Source of the DNA: JBGPIK01 sp041484845
GTDB lineage: Bacteria; Desulfobacterota; Binatia; UBA9968
Direction: 5' to 3'
Assembly: GCA_041484845.1 (NCBI GenBank)
Contig: JBGPIK010000169.1
Span: 1 to 12,977, forward strand
DNA: 12,977 bases
Positions 6,904 to 12,977 of this stretch are shown piece after piece. The notes beneath the pieces were generated by a model that was given only the letters and a program-made list of their open reading frames with translations, searched no databases and was not told the DNA's origin. The stretch's first letter is position 1; every line of letters starts with the position of its first letter. Position numbers and translations under genes: made by a program.

Positions 6904-7072
6904 ATTAATGTAACTCCCCTCAGATCTAAAAAAACAAAACCGCCCGATTATTCCTTACCTACAGAAAACTTGTCAAGGACTATTGCTTTTCCAGCGCTGC
7001 CGATCCGGAGGATTAAAGGGGACATTCTTCTTTTCTCTTGCCTGATGACCATTAACCGGGGTAAATGGGTGT

Positions 7073-7312
7073 ATGCCACGTACGGCCCGAGCCTCGGTAA
7101 GAGGCCTCTGCTATCACCGTCACGTCATCAATCGGGGTAATGCGCAGATCGAGGTATCCCACATGGACGGTAACTACCGAGCATTTGTCGAGTTGATTAG
7201 GTTGGCTTGTGAGCGGATTCGGATGCGGGTTCTTGCGTATTGCGTCATGCCCAATCATTTTCACTTGGCTCTGTGGCCCCATTCAGATCGAGACCTTGGG
7301 CGGTGGATGCAA
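7073..7312 (+). pseudogene. N-terminal fragment of a REP-associated tyrosine transposase (RAYT, Y1_Tnp)
   Basis: The first 80 codons are the opening of a RAYT: MPRTARASVRGLCYH, 'VINRGNAQIEV', 'LIRLACERIRMRVLAYCVMPNHFH' and 'LWPHSDRDLGRWMQ'. RAYTs are Y1 HUH nucleases thought to move REP palindromes. The metal-binding HUH pair is visible (MPNHFH, H62 and H64). The catalytic tyrosine helix that normally follows 'RWMQ' is absent; the frame instead runs into a signal peptide of an ABC binding protein. There is also a two-codon insertion (CYHRHVIN). Upstream, 7014-7033 reads AAAGGGGACATTCTTCTTTT, a sequence style I associate with RAYT loci. A matching C-terminal piece is at about 12283-12459, so the gene was probably split. 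Confidence 0.85.
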
Positions 7313-7330
7313 TTTCATAGTCTTTTGGTG

Positions 7331-8344
7331 ATGTCTGTCGGCAGAAGTACTTGTCACGCCCTGGCGAGCAGGTTTTTGGTTTTTTTCTTCCTCTTTTCTC
7401 TGGTGAACGCTTCAAGCTTTCAAGCCGCCTCGCCCCCTACCCGGGTGGTGCTTTCATCCGCCAGTTTCAGCGAGAAGGAGGGTGCGCTTTTCGTTGCTGA
7501 GGATCAAGGGTTTTTTCAAAAATATGGTCTGGATGTAAAGCATGTTTATATGCGTACTGGGTCGGTTGCTCTTTCCGCGCTGGCCTCGGGTGATGCTCAA
7601 TTCTACAGTGGATCTCCTACAGCTACGACCCTGGGCGCCTTTACCGGAGGGCTCGATGGGGTTTTCGTCGCCGGATTGATCAACAAACTCAGCGGCGCTT
7701 TCGTGGTCGAGCCTTCTATAAGAAGTCCCTCTGACTTGAAGAATAGAACTATCGGTGTCCAGAGCATCGGTGGCGGGCACTGGATGATTACCATGCTGGT
7801 CCTCAATCATTGGGGGCTCGACCCCAAGCGGGACAATATCCAGCTCAGAGTTTTAGGAGACTACTCCGTGCTGGCACAGTCGATCGTTGCCCGCATCATC
7901 GACGGGGCCCACTTGAGTTACACCTTTGCCGCGAACGTGGAGCGCCAGGGGTTCCGGATTCTCGCAGATGAGCTGAAACTGGGTATTCCCTATCAGAACA
8001 CTGCGATCATAACCCGACGCAGTTTTGTCAACTCTTCACCCCAAGTAGTCGAGAGATTGCTCAGAGCCTTGGTCGATGCGGTTGCATTTGCCCTTGAGCC
8101 TGCCAACAAGGTTTCAGTTATGAAGAGTTTGGCCCGAGGGCTTCGTCTGCCACAGGTGGCGGACGCGGCGGAGGGATATGAAGGCATGATATCACTTTAC
8201 GAGCGGCGGATGTATCCCACGGTGGCAGGGATACGTAACGCCATACAGCTTCTAGGAACCACCAATGAGAAGATCCGTTCCCTTAAGGCAGAAGACTTAG
8301 TGAATGACAGTTTTATAAAGAAATTAGAACAAGAAGCTCGATGA
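7331..8344 (+). CDS. ABC transporter substrate-binding protein 2, NMT1/SsuA-like
   Basis: This periplasmic solute-binding protein has 337 residues if started at ATG 7331. That start gives a signal peptide: basic N-terminus (MSVGRST), hydrophobic core 'LVFFFLFSLVNA', cleavage near 'SFQAASPP'. Mature features include the SBP first block (ALFVAEDQGFFQKYGLDVKH), the 'LSALASGDAQF' segment, 'DLKNRTIGVQSIGGGHW' at the hinge and a complete C-terminal helical region. The ligand is unknown. The frame is open without a stop from the upstream transposase fragment, so a 423-residue fusion beginning at 7073 is possible. I judge that a rearrangement artefact because it would bury the signal peptide internally. 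Ribosome-site signal before 7331 is poor (TTTTGGTG), implying that its native control region was lost. The racemase-like gene follows 165 bases downstream. Confidence 0.85.
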   Translation: MSVGRSTCHALASRFLVFFFLFSLVNASSFQAASPPTRVVLSSASFSEKEGALFVAEDQGFFQKYGLDVKHVYMRTGSVALSALASGDAQFYSGSPTATTLGAFTGGLDGVFVAGLINKLSGAFVVEPSIRSPSDLKNRTIGVQSIGGGHWMITMLVLNHWGLDPKRDNIQLRVLGDYSVLAQSIVARIIDGAHLSYTFAANVERQGFRILADELKLGIPYQNTAIITRRSFVNSSPQVVERLLRALVDAVAFALEPANKVSVMKSLARGLRLPQVADAAEGYEGMISLYERRMYPTVAGIRNAIQLLGTTNEKIRSLKAEDLVNDSFIKKLEQEAR

Positions 8345-8509
8345 AGAGATAAAGCCTCGAGCCACGCGGTTCTAAGTCGCAGCGACGAATCTAGATTCAG
8401 CAGCTCAGAATTTGCGTCGCGGGCTATTGTTATACTTGACGTCCCTCCTCCGTTTGCCCTACTTTACGCGCAACCATTACCGAAGGGATGAATACACTTG
8501 GAGGTTTTA
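8345..8509 (+). promoter_or_regulatory. Leader with candidate promoter for the racemase/decarboxylase-like gene
   Basis: A good -35 (TTGACG, 8436-8441) is 18 bases from a weak -10 (TACTTT, 8460-8465). GGAGG at 8501-8505 gives a strong ribosome site. A perfect 12-base palindrome GAATCTAGATTC lies at 8387-8398, upstream of the -35, a possible regulator site. The downstream genes may therefore be transcribed independently of binding protein 2. Confidence 0.35.
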
Positions 8510-9223
8510 ATGAAGTTGATTGGACTCATCTCCCCGAATCTCAGCGAGGACACTTTGGCAGACGTATACAAGGTTTTCCCGGATGGGATTCGCATCGAAG
8601 GACGGACGCTCAAGGTGGGAAAATACACCGATGACGAGTTCCACAGGGCAGAGCAGGCATTCTCGGATCTTGTGCGTGACCTGGCTCGTCAACCATTGGA
8701 TTTTCTCATGGTTACGGGAGAGCTGTTCCTCTCTTATAAGGGCCCGGGCTCGGATCGCCAGATTCTCGACCTAGTCAAAAAGATCACGCCGACGCCTGCT
8801 TCGACAGTGCTGACAGCGGTCACGCGAGGATGTCAGGCGCTAGGGTTAAAGCGAGTGGTAATGGCTACGCCGTTTCCGGAAGATCAGGACGAGCGCCTCG
8901 TGCGCTTTCTAGCTCACGACGGCATTGAGGTAGTAGCATTCCGCGGTCTAGGGTGCCCGAATGCCGATGTTATCTGGACTCTTCCGCCGGAAACCGGCTA
9001 TGAGCTGGCCACTTCGCTGTTGCGTGAACATCCGGACGTCGACGGCGTGTATATGCCATGCAATAAGTGGCGCATTATCTCTGTCATCGACCGCATCGAG
9101 AAGGAAAGCGGTAAGCCGGTTGTGACGAATACGCAAGCCTGGGTCTGGGAAGCGCTGCGTGCCATGGGAATGAAGAATCCCATTCCAGGCTATGGCCGTC
9201 TTTTGAGTGACGAGAAGCGTTAG
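8510..9223 (+). CDS. Asp/Glu racemase-superfamily enzyme, arylmalonate decarboxylase / maleate isomerase-like
   Basis: This 237-residue enzyme belongs to the Asp/Glu racemase superfamily and most resembles arylmalonate decarboxylase and maleate cis-trans isomerases. Recognisable blocks are the opening MKLIGLISPN, 'GLKRVVMATPFPEDQDERLVRFL' (about 112-134) and the ending 'IPGYGRLLSDE', close to the decarboxylase family from memory. Racemases use two cysteines. Here the N-terminal one is absent (VTGELFLSY, around G70) and only the C-terminal cysteine C184 (YMPCNKW) remains, the pattern of cofactor-free decarboxylases. Residues after G70 (E, L) do not match the Thr-Ser dioxyanion pocket I recall for the Bordetella enzyme, so substrate probably differs. 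ATG 8510 is chosen over the upstream TTG 8498 because GGAGG sits six bases before it. Flanked by a binding protein and a D-aminoacylase. Confidence 0.8.
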   Translation: MKLIGLISPNLSEDTLADVYKVFPDGIRIEGRTLKVGKYTDDEFHRAEQAFSDLVRDLARQPLDFLMVTGELFLSYKGPGSDRQILDLVKKITPTPASTVLTAVTRGCQALGLKRVVMATPFPEDQDERLVRFLAHDGIEVVAFRGLGCPNADVIWTLPPETGYELATSLLREHPDVDGVYMPCNKWRIISVIDRIEKESGKPVVTNTQAWVWEALRAMGMKNPIPGYGRLLSDEKR

Positions 9224-9236
9224 CGTCAGACCTTTA

Positions 9237-9366
9237 CAGACTGTTAAAAAGTCTATGTTCACCCTTCGAGCGCCCCAGGGCGAGCGGAGTAAGTCTTTGA
9301 ATCGCGCGTACAAGTCCGTTCATGCTGAGCCGTGTCGAAGCATGCGGCCACTTTTTCGACAGCCTG
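9237..9366. repeat. Nested palindromic dispersed-repeat element (REP/BIME-like)
   Basis: Outer arms CAGACTGTTAAAAAGTC (9237-9253) and CACTTTTTCGACAGCCTG (9349-9366) are imperfect inverted copies. Inside are two further imperfect palindromes: about 9258-9288 (TTCACCCTTCGAG ... CAGGGCGAGCGGA) and 9316-9347 (CCGTTCATGCTGAGC ... AGCATGCGG). This layout is typical of widely dispersed intergenic palindromic repeats. It starts 14 bases after the stop of the racemase-like gene, where the hairpins could also stop transcription or stabilise mRNA. Confidence 0.7.
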
Positions 9367-9414
9367 CAACAATTTGACCCTAACATTCTACGCATGAATA
9401 CCATTCGACTGCGC

Positions 9415-9442
9415 TTGACGCCCGTCACCGCCGCTTGATACA
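9415..9442 (+). promoter_or_regulatory. Candidate promoter of the D-aminoacylase gene
   Basis: TTGACG (9415-9420) and GATACA (9437-9442) are 16 bases apart. AAGGAG at 9482-9487 is a strong ribosome site for ATG 9493. The -10 match is only partial. Confidence 0.3.
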
Positions 9443-9492
9443 TGCTGCACCAGGCTTCGATTTTTGGCGCGAAGCTTAGCTAAGGAGTCGTT

Positions 9493-11220
9493 ATGAAGAG
9501 GAAAGACTTTTTATTCGTCGCATCGTTTTTTTTCATTATGCTATTACCGCTCGGGTTCTCGGCAAGTGCAGGCGAGGCAAAAGCGCGCGTTAGTGGCGCG
9601 CCGACGTATGATGTCGTTGTTGTAAACGGCAAAGTCATCGACGGCAGCGGCAATCCATGGTTTTACGCGGACGTTGCGATCAAAGGCGGCAAGATCGTAA
9701 AGATCGGCAAAATCGATCCCTCCTCGGGCAGGAGAGTGATCGACGCGAAGGGGATGGTCGTCACGCCTGGGTTCATCGATCTGCACACTCACACGGATAT
9801 GACGGTGCTGGCCGACGGCAACGCGGAAAGCAAGGTGCGTCAGGGCGTCACTCTGGATATTATCGGGGAGAGCGCAACGGTTGCGCCCCTCTCGGGTAAG
9901 GCTTTGGAAGAGTATAAAGAAGATGCGAAACGTCGCGCCGGCGTGGATGTGGATTGGACGACCTTGGCGGGATATTTTCGTCGTCTGAACAAGAAGGGTT
10001 CTTCCATTAACATTGCGTCGAGCGTTTCTCCGCAGCAAATCCGTAAGGTCGTGATCGGCTTCGAGAACCGTCCTGCGACCGCTGCGGAAATTGACAAAAT
10101 GACCAAACTCGTGGCGGAGGCCATGGAAGAAGGCGCCGTAAATCTTTCGACGGCATTCACCGGCGGCGGCTACAGGTATGCCGACGAGATGATCGCGATG
10201 GCCAAAGTGGTAGCCAAATACGGCGGCTATTATGGGACGCACATCGGGGGCGAGGGCGAGCAGGTGATGGAAGAGCTCGATAAAGCCATTCGGGTAGGCG
10301 AAGAGGCGAAAATTCCCGTGCACATCTACCACATTAAAGTACGCGGCAAGAATAATTTCGGGAAGATTAAGGAAGTGATCAAGAAGATCGAAGCCGCCCG
10401 TGCGCGCGGCCTCGATATCACTGCCAACCAGTATCCCTACACGGCTATGGAACATCCGTGGGCGAGGTTATTTCCTACGTGGGTGCAAGATATGCCGCGC
10501 AAAGATGCGATCGCGAAGCTGAAGGAGCGCGCGTTCCGCGACAAGATCAAGGCCGATAAGGAATTCCCCGAGTATGTAAACGAACACGGCGGATGGGAGG
10601 GAGTCGTCGGCACCGTATTCAACCATCCCGGCAATAAAGCTTACGAGGGGAAGAGCATTCTCGATATCGCCAAGCTGCGGGGGCAATCGGATCTGGCTGA
10701 GACTTGCTTCGATCTCATTGTCGAGGAAGGAGCGTTCATTCCCGGGGTTCACCACACGATGTCCGAAGAGGACGTGAGATATGTTATGCAGATCCCATGG
10801 GTGTCCATCGCCTCCGACGGCAGCGCGATAAATCTGAGCGCGCCCGGCAAGCCTCATCCGCGAAGCTTCGGCACAAACGTTCGCGTGTTGGGCAAGTATG
10901 TGCGCGACGAGAAGGTACTTACCTTGGAAGACGCGGTGCGGAAAATGACTTCGCTGCCGGCGCAAACTCTGCGGCTCAAGGATCGCGGCCTGCTGAGGGA
11001 AGGTTATTGGGCTGATGTCGTGGTTTTCGATCCCAATACAGTCTCGGACCCGGCGACGTATGAGAACCCGCAGCAATACGCCAAAGGCGTACCGTACGTG
11101 CTGGTCAACGGAACCGTCGTCATCGATAAGCGCAATCACACCGGCGCAAGACCGGGTAAAAACATTTTCGGCCCGGGCAAGAACGGCGCTGCCCGGTTAG
11201 GACGCGGATCGGTTTCGTGA
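9493..11220 (+). CDS. Exported D-aminoacylase / N-acyl-D-amino-acid deacylase family amidohydrolase
   Basis: This 575-residue amidohydrolase of the D-aminoacylase group (COG3653 type) would remove acyl groups from N-acyl-D-amino acids or act on related amides. A signal peptide is clear (MKRKDF, core 'LFVASFFFIMLLPLGF', cleavage near SASAG). Metal and catalytic positions are H98/H100 (DLHTHTD), E126 (IIGESA), H250 (GTHIGGEG), H280 (HIYHIK) and D442 (ASDGS). The classical family has a metal-bridging Cys in a 'GNCG' motif; here it is Glu, seen in a recognised subset. 'HPRSFGTNVRVLGKYVRDE' and 'GLLREGYWADVVVFDP' complete the C-terminal part. Start at 9493 is supported by AAGGAG and the signal peptide. 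It follows the racemase/decarboxylase-like gene after a repeat, fitting a periplasmic hydrolysis step feeding a binding protein. Its 3' end is duplicated at 5326-5433. Confidence 0.88.
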   Translation: MKRKDFLFVASFFFIMLLPLGFSASAGEAKARVSGAPTYDVVVVNGKVIDGSGNPWFYADVAIKGGKIVKIGKIDPSSGRRVIDAKGMVVTPGFIDLHTHTDMTVLADGNAESKVRQGVTLDIIGESATVAPLSGKALEEYKEDAKRRAGVDVDWTTLAGYFRRLNKKGSSINIASSVSPQQIRKVVIGFENRPATAAEIDKMTKLVAEAMEEGAVNLSTAFTGGGYRYADEMIAMAKVVAKYGGYYGTHIGGEGEQVMEELDKAIRVGEEAKIPVHIYHIKVRGKNNFGKIKEVIKKIEAARARGLDITANQYPYTAMEHPWARLFPTWVQDMPRKDAIAKLKERAFRDKIKADKEFPEYVNEHGGWEGVVGTVFNHPGNKAYEGKSILDIAKLRGQSDLAETCFDLIVEEGAFIPGVHHTMSEEDVRYVMQIPWVSIASDGSAINLSAPGKPHPRSFGTNVRVLGKYVRDEKVLTLEDAVRKMTSLPAQTLRLKDRGLLREGYWADVVVFDPNTVSDPATYENPQQYAKGVPYVLVNGTVVIDKRNHTGARPGKNIFGPGKNGAARLGRGSVS

Positions 11221-11341
11221 TGCGAGGTGGACGCATGGCGTGCTCCCACGTGCTGGAGATTGCAGCGATCTCATGAAACATAATTAGCGAGCGGTCAACA
11301 AAAAATGACTTAGCCTTTCAATAGCTGTGAAGTGCTTGAAC
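11220..11341 (+). pseudogene. Relic copy of amidohydrolase 1 C-terminus and downstream DNA
   Basis: From ATG 11220 the frame reads MRGGRMACSHVLEIAAIS and stops at 11274-11276, matching the end of amidohydrolase 1 (MQGGRVACSRIPEIAEIA, 2241-2297). Similarity continues past the stop to GTGAAGTGCTTGAAC (to 11341). The ATG overlaps the D-aminoacylase stop (TGATG), so the fragment is fused exactly behind that gene. It is a leftover of a second amidohydrolase copy, evidence that the paralogous modules recombined. It is unlikely to be expressed usefully. Confidence 0.8.
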
Positions 11342-11393
11342 CCGGCGCCATCTCAGGGGTGCTTTTAATGCTGTAACGAAACGATTGACTGAT

Positions 11394-12275
11394 ATGAGGT
11401 TCATGGCCACGCTGATAGGGAAGATTTTCCGTACGGGATTCTTCATTGCGATGCTTGGGTCCGTATTTGCAGTTACCGTTCCGGCCCAAGATAAACCAAT
11501 CGCAGCTCCAGAACTCAACACGATACTCATGGAATCTACCTTTCGAATTCATGGTCCAAAGATGGGCGATGGTGAAGCCATTTCTTTCGGGACCGCATTT
11601 CTGATGGGAAAACCAACGCCGGATAAAAGCAAATATTACTACGTACTAATTACTGCTGCTCACGTTTTGGAAAATATTGGTGGAGAAAACGCTACTCTGA
11701 CACTGAGAGAAAAACACAGCGATGGAAGCTATTCTCAGAAATTGTGGAACGTAAGACTCCGAGACAAAGACAAACCACTCTATGTCAAACACAAGGACGC
11801 CGATGTAGTTGCGCTATACGTCGATATGCCAGATGATCTTAATGTTCAGATTCTTCCGATAAATCTACTGGCCGACGATGAGTTACTGAAGAAATTTGAA
11901 ATTCACCCTGGTGACGAACTGCTTTGCCTCGGCTTTCCTCTCTTCGTGTCTAACGATTCTGGATTCCCCATATTGCGCAGTGGAAAAATAGCGTCTTATC
12001 CAATTGTCCCGACAGAGGTTAACAAGAGTCTCTTATTTGACTTCCGTGTTTTTGAAGGAAACAGCGGTGGACCTGTGTATTTTGTAGATCGTAGTCGCAT
12101 ATATGGCGGTTTGACTCATCTCGGGGAGACGGTTCAATTCGTAGTTGGGCTAGTGACGTCACAATTGGGCGCAAAGCTATTCAACAATCAAATGCTTCAG
12201 TTGGCAACAGTTGTCCCATCGCCTTACATAATCGAGACGATTGATCTTCTGCCTGCAACATCGCCCTACAAGTGA
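11394..12275 (+). CDS. Secreted trypsin-like serine protease
   Basis: This 293-residue protein has a chymotrypsin-fold protease triad: H90 in 'LITAAHVL', D137 in 'KDADVVALYVD' and S224 in 'EGNSGGPVYF'. 'GDELLCLGFPLF' is the usual strand before the active serine domain. A hydrophobic segment near residues 12-30 (FRTGFFIAMLGSVFAVTV, then PAQD) is a signal peptide. No PDZ domain follows, so it is a minimal protease rather than a DegP/HtrA type. Start could be ATG 11394 or 11403; TTG 11385 is less likely, and no strong ribosome site is visible. The gene is visibly richer in A and T than the enzymes upstream, suggesting separate acquisition. The target is unknown. A transposase fragment begins about eight bases after its stop. 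Confidence 0.82.
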   Translation: MRFMATLIGKIFRTGFFIAMLGSVFAVTVPAQDKPIAAPELNTILMESTFRIHGPKMGDGEAISFGTAFLMGKPTPDKSKYYYVLITAAHVLENIGGENATLTLREKHSDGSYSQKLWNVRLRDKDKPLYVKHKDADVVALYVDMPDDLNVQILPINLLADDELLKKFEIHPGDELLCLGFPLFVSNDSGFPILRSGKIASYPIVPTEVNKSLLFDFRVFEGNSGGPVYFVDRSRIYGGLTHLGETVQFVVGLVTSQLGAKLFNNQMLQLATVVPSPYIIETIDLLPATSPYK

Positions 12276-12282
12276 TTATCGG

Positions 12283-12459
12283 CTGGAGCCGGGCCAGTGT
12301 TGTCGGGGTCGATTTAAATCCTTTCCCGTGCAGACCGATGAGCACTTTGTCACGGTAGCAAGATATGTTGAAGGAAACGCGCTGCGGGCAAACTTGGTTC
12401 AGAGAGCCGCGGAGTGGCGTTGGTCAAGGGTGTATCAATTGGTGCGAACAGGGGAATAA
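12283..12459 (+). pseudogene. C-terminal fragment of a REP-associated tyrosine transposase (RAYT)
   Basis: The frame ending TAA 12457-12459 reads RGRFKSFPVQTDEHFVTVAR then 'YVEGNALRANLVQRAAEWRWS', a textbook RAYT C-terminal block (compare the family motif 'GRFKxFPIQ-DEHLLTVLRYVERNPLRA'). Nothing recognisable as transposase lies before 'GQCCRGRF', and there is no proper start codon context. The N-terminal fragment of the same RAYT subtype is at 7073-7312; between them about 25-30 family residues, including the catalytic tyrosine helix, are missing from both. It sits directly after the protease gene and before a REP-like inverted repeat. Confidence 0.82.
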
Positions 12460-12463
12460 CTAC

Positions 12464-12555
12464 GGGGTCAGCCGTGATATTTGCAATTTTATGCTACCTC
12501 TTTAAGTATTTTGATCCCTACGCTGACTGAAATAGCAAATATCAGGCGCGACCCC
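12464..12555. repeat. REP-like imperfect inverted repeat beside RAYT fragment
   Basis: Arms GGGGTCAGCCGTGATATTTGC (12464-12484) and its inverted partner (12535-12555) agree at 17 of 21 positions, separated by 50 bases. It begins five bases after the RAYT stop. GGGGTC-type palindromes containing a TGATATTTGC core commonly accompany RAYT genes and are taken to be their substrates. Confidence 0.75.
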
Positions 12556-12696
12556 GGTTTCCGACCCCAATCTCCTTTTAAAAGCCCCCTTCTCTTTCCA
12601 GCTTGCGCGTGATCCGGTCATCGGCAAGATCCTCCGCCTTTAGTCGAACGTGCCGTGCGGTCTGACTTCTACGACTCTACTTTCTTCCCGGGGGCG

Positions 12697-12843
12697 CTAT
12701 TTACGCGGGGCGACTCGGCGCAGCCGATCGGCCAATTCTTCGTAAACTTCTCGCCGGTGGTCGACGGCGAAGATCCTGATGGTCCGCGCTTTGCGGCCCA
12801 ATTGGTAAATGATGCGGAATCGCCTGACTTTGAATGAGGCGAC
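12697..12843 (-). pseudogene. C-terminal fragment of a RelE/ParE-family toxin
   Basis: The minus-strand frame reads SFKVRRFRIIYQLGRKARTI then 'RIFAVDHRREVYEELADRLRR', ending TAG at 12697-12699. 'FRIIYxL ... I.AVxHRREVYEELA' is the typical second half of RelE-type toxins, including the C-terminal catalytic Arg/Tyr region. The first 40-odd residues are absent: upstream of about 12843 the frame shows no family similarity and runs into the region before an ISL3-type transposase start. The fragment is therefore truncated, most simply by that insertion. No intact antitoxin is visible between 12583 and 12697. Confidence 0.65.
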
Positions 12844-12916
12844 AATTTTCTGGCGCGTCCGGGTTTCCCGTGGGTAAGCTGAAGGGATAGCATGGTCAAC
12901 CAGGGAGGGAACGGCC

Positions 12917-12977
12917 ATGCAAGACACCGCGCTTTATCAATACCTGTTGGGCTTGAAGTCGCCGTGGACCGTGAGCC
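12917..12977 (+). mobile_element. Start of an ISL3-family transposase (cut by window edge)
   Basis: Only 20 codons are visible: MQDTALYQYLLGLKSPWTVS. This is close to the conserved beginning of ISL3-family transposases ('MxDTxLYxxLLGLxSPWxV'). A strong ribosome site (GGGAGGGA, 12903-12910) precedes ATG 12917. The left end of the element should lie between about 12840 and 12900; I cannot fix its terminal inverted repeat without the other end. The rest of the gene lies outside the window. If full length it encodes a DDE transposase that moves the element and probably truncated the RelE gene next to it. Confidence 0.7.

Noticed and set aside
6778..7140. A 120-codon plus-strand open frame
   Set aside because: Overlaps the brnT start and the transposase start in another frame, with no coherent protein features.
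7073..8344. A genuine 423-residue transposase-transporter fusion protein
   Set aside because: The transposase part lacks its catalytic tyrosine and the internal segment is a normal signal peptide, so two separate features fit better.
9544..10455. A 303-codon minus-strand open frame
   Set aside because: Antisense to the D-aminoacylase; length is explained by GC-rich codon bias, with no family motifs.
12655..12837. A 60-codon plus-strand open frame
   Set aside because: Antisense to the RelE fragment, whose family motifs lie on the minus strand.

Overview
The window is about 13 kb of moderately GC-rich bacterial DNA. It is a mosaic of intact metabolic genes, small toxin-antitoxin pairs and many truncated gene pieces. 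Two NMT1/SsuA-like periplasmic substrate-binding proteins, two metal-dependent amidohydrolases and a racemase/arylmalonate-decarboxylase-type enzyme suggest a metabolically versatile free-living Gram-negative bacterium. Uncultured soil or sediment groups of the Desulfobacterota/Binatota/Rokubacteria/Tectomicrobia kind carry many such genes. That placement is inference from gene content and is weak.

Layout. Bases 1-2297: the 3' part of a substrate-binding protein gene, then a carboxylated-lysine amidohydrolase. 2484-4568: a secreted SPOR-domain protein and a secreted protein with ten or eleven TPR repeats. 4690-5284 (minus strand): a nucleotidyltransferase overlapping a small partner gene, a toxin-antitoxin-like pair. 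5326-5806: a graveyard, with the 3' tail of a lost D-aminoacylase paralogue, the tail of a RelE/HigB-like toxin, and an XRE antitoxin gene broken by a frameshift and a stop. 6216-6817 (minus): an intact BrnT toxin / CopG-type antitoxin operon with a candidate terminator. 7073-12459: a REP-associated tyrosine transposase (RAYT) seems to be split. Its N-terminal third is fused in frame to a second substrate-binding protein gene, and its C-terminal part lies 5 kb away. Between them are an arylmalonate-decarboxylase-like enzyme, a secreted D-aminoacylase, a duplicated scrap of the first amidohydrolase, and an AT-richer trypsin-like protease. 12464-12977: a REP-like inverted repeat, a RelE fragment on the minus strand, and the start of an ISL3-family transposase that probably cut the RelE gene.

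How the genes may work together. Substrate-binding protein 2, the single-cysteine racemase/decarboxylase-like enzyme and the exported D-aminoacylase lie on one strand and could form an uptake and catabolic module for an N-acylated or carboxylated organic acid. Substrate-binding protein 1 plus the first amidohydrolase looks like a second, parallel module. No permease or ATPase gene is present, so transport partners must lie elsewhere. Related 3'-end scraps of both amidohydrolases at other places in the window show that such modules were duplicated and rearranged here.
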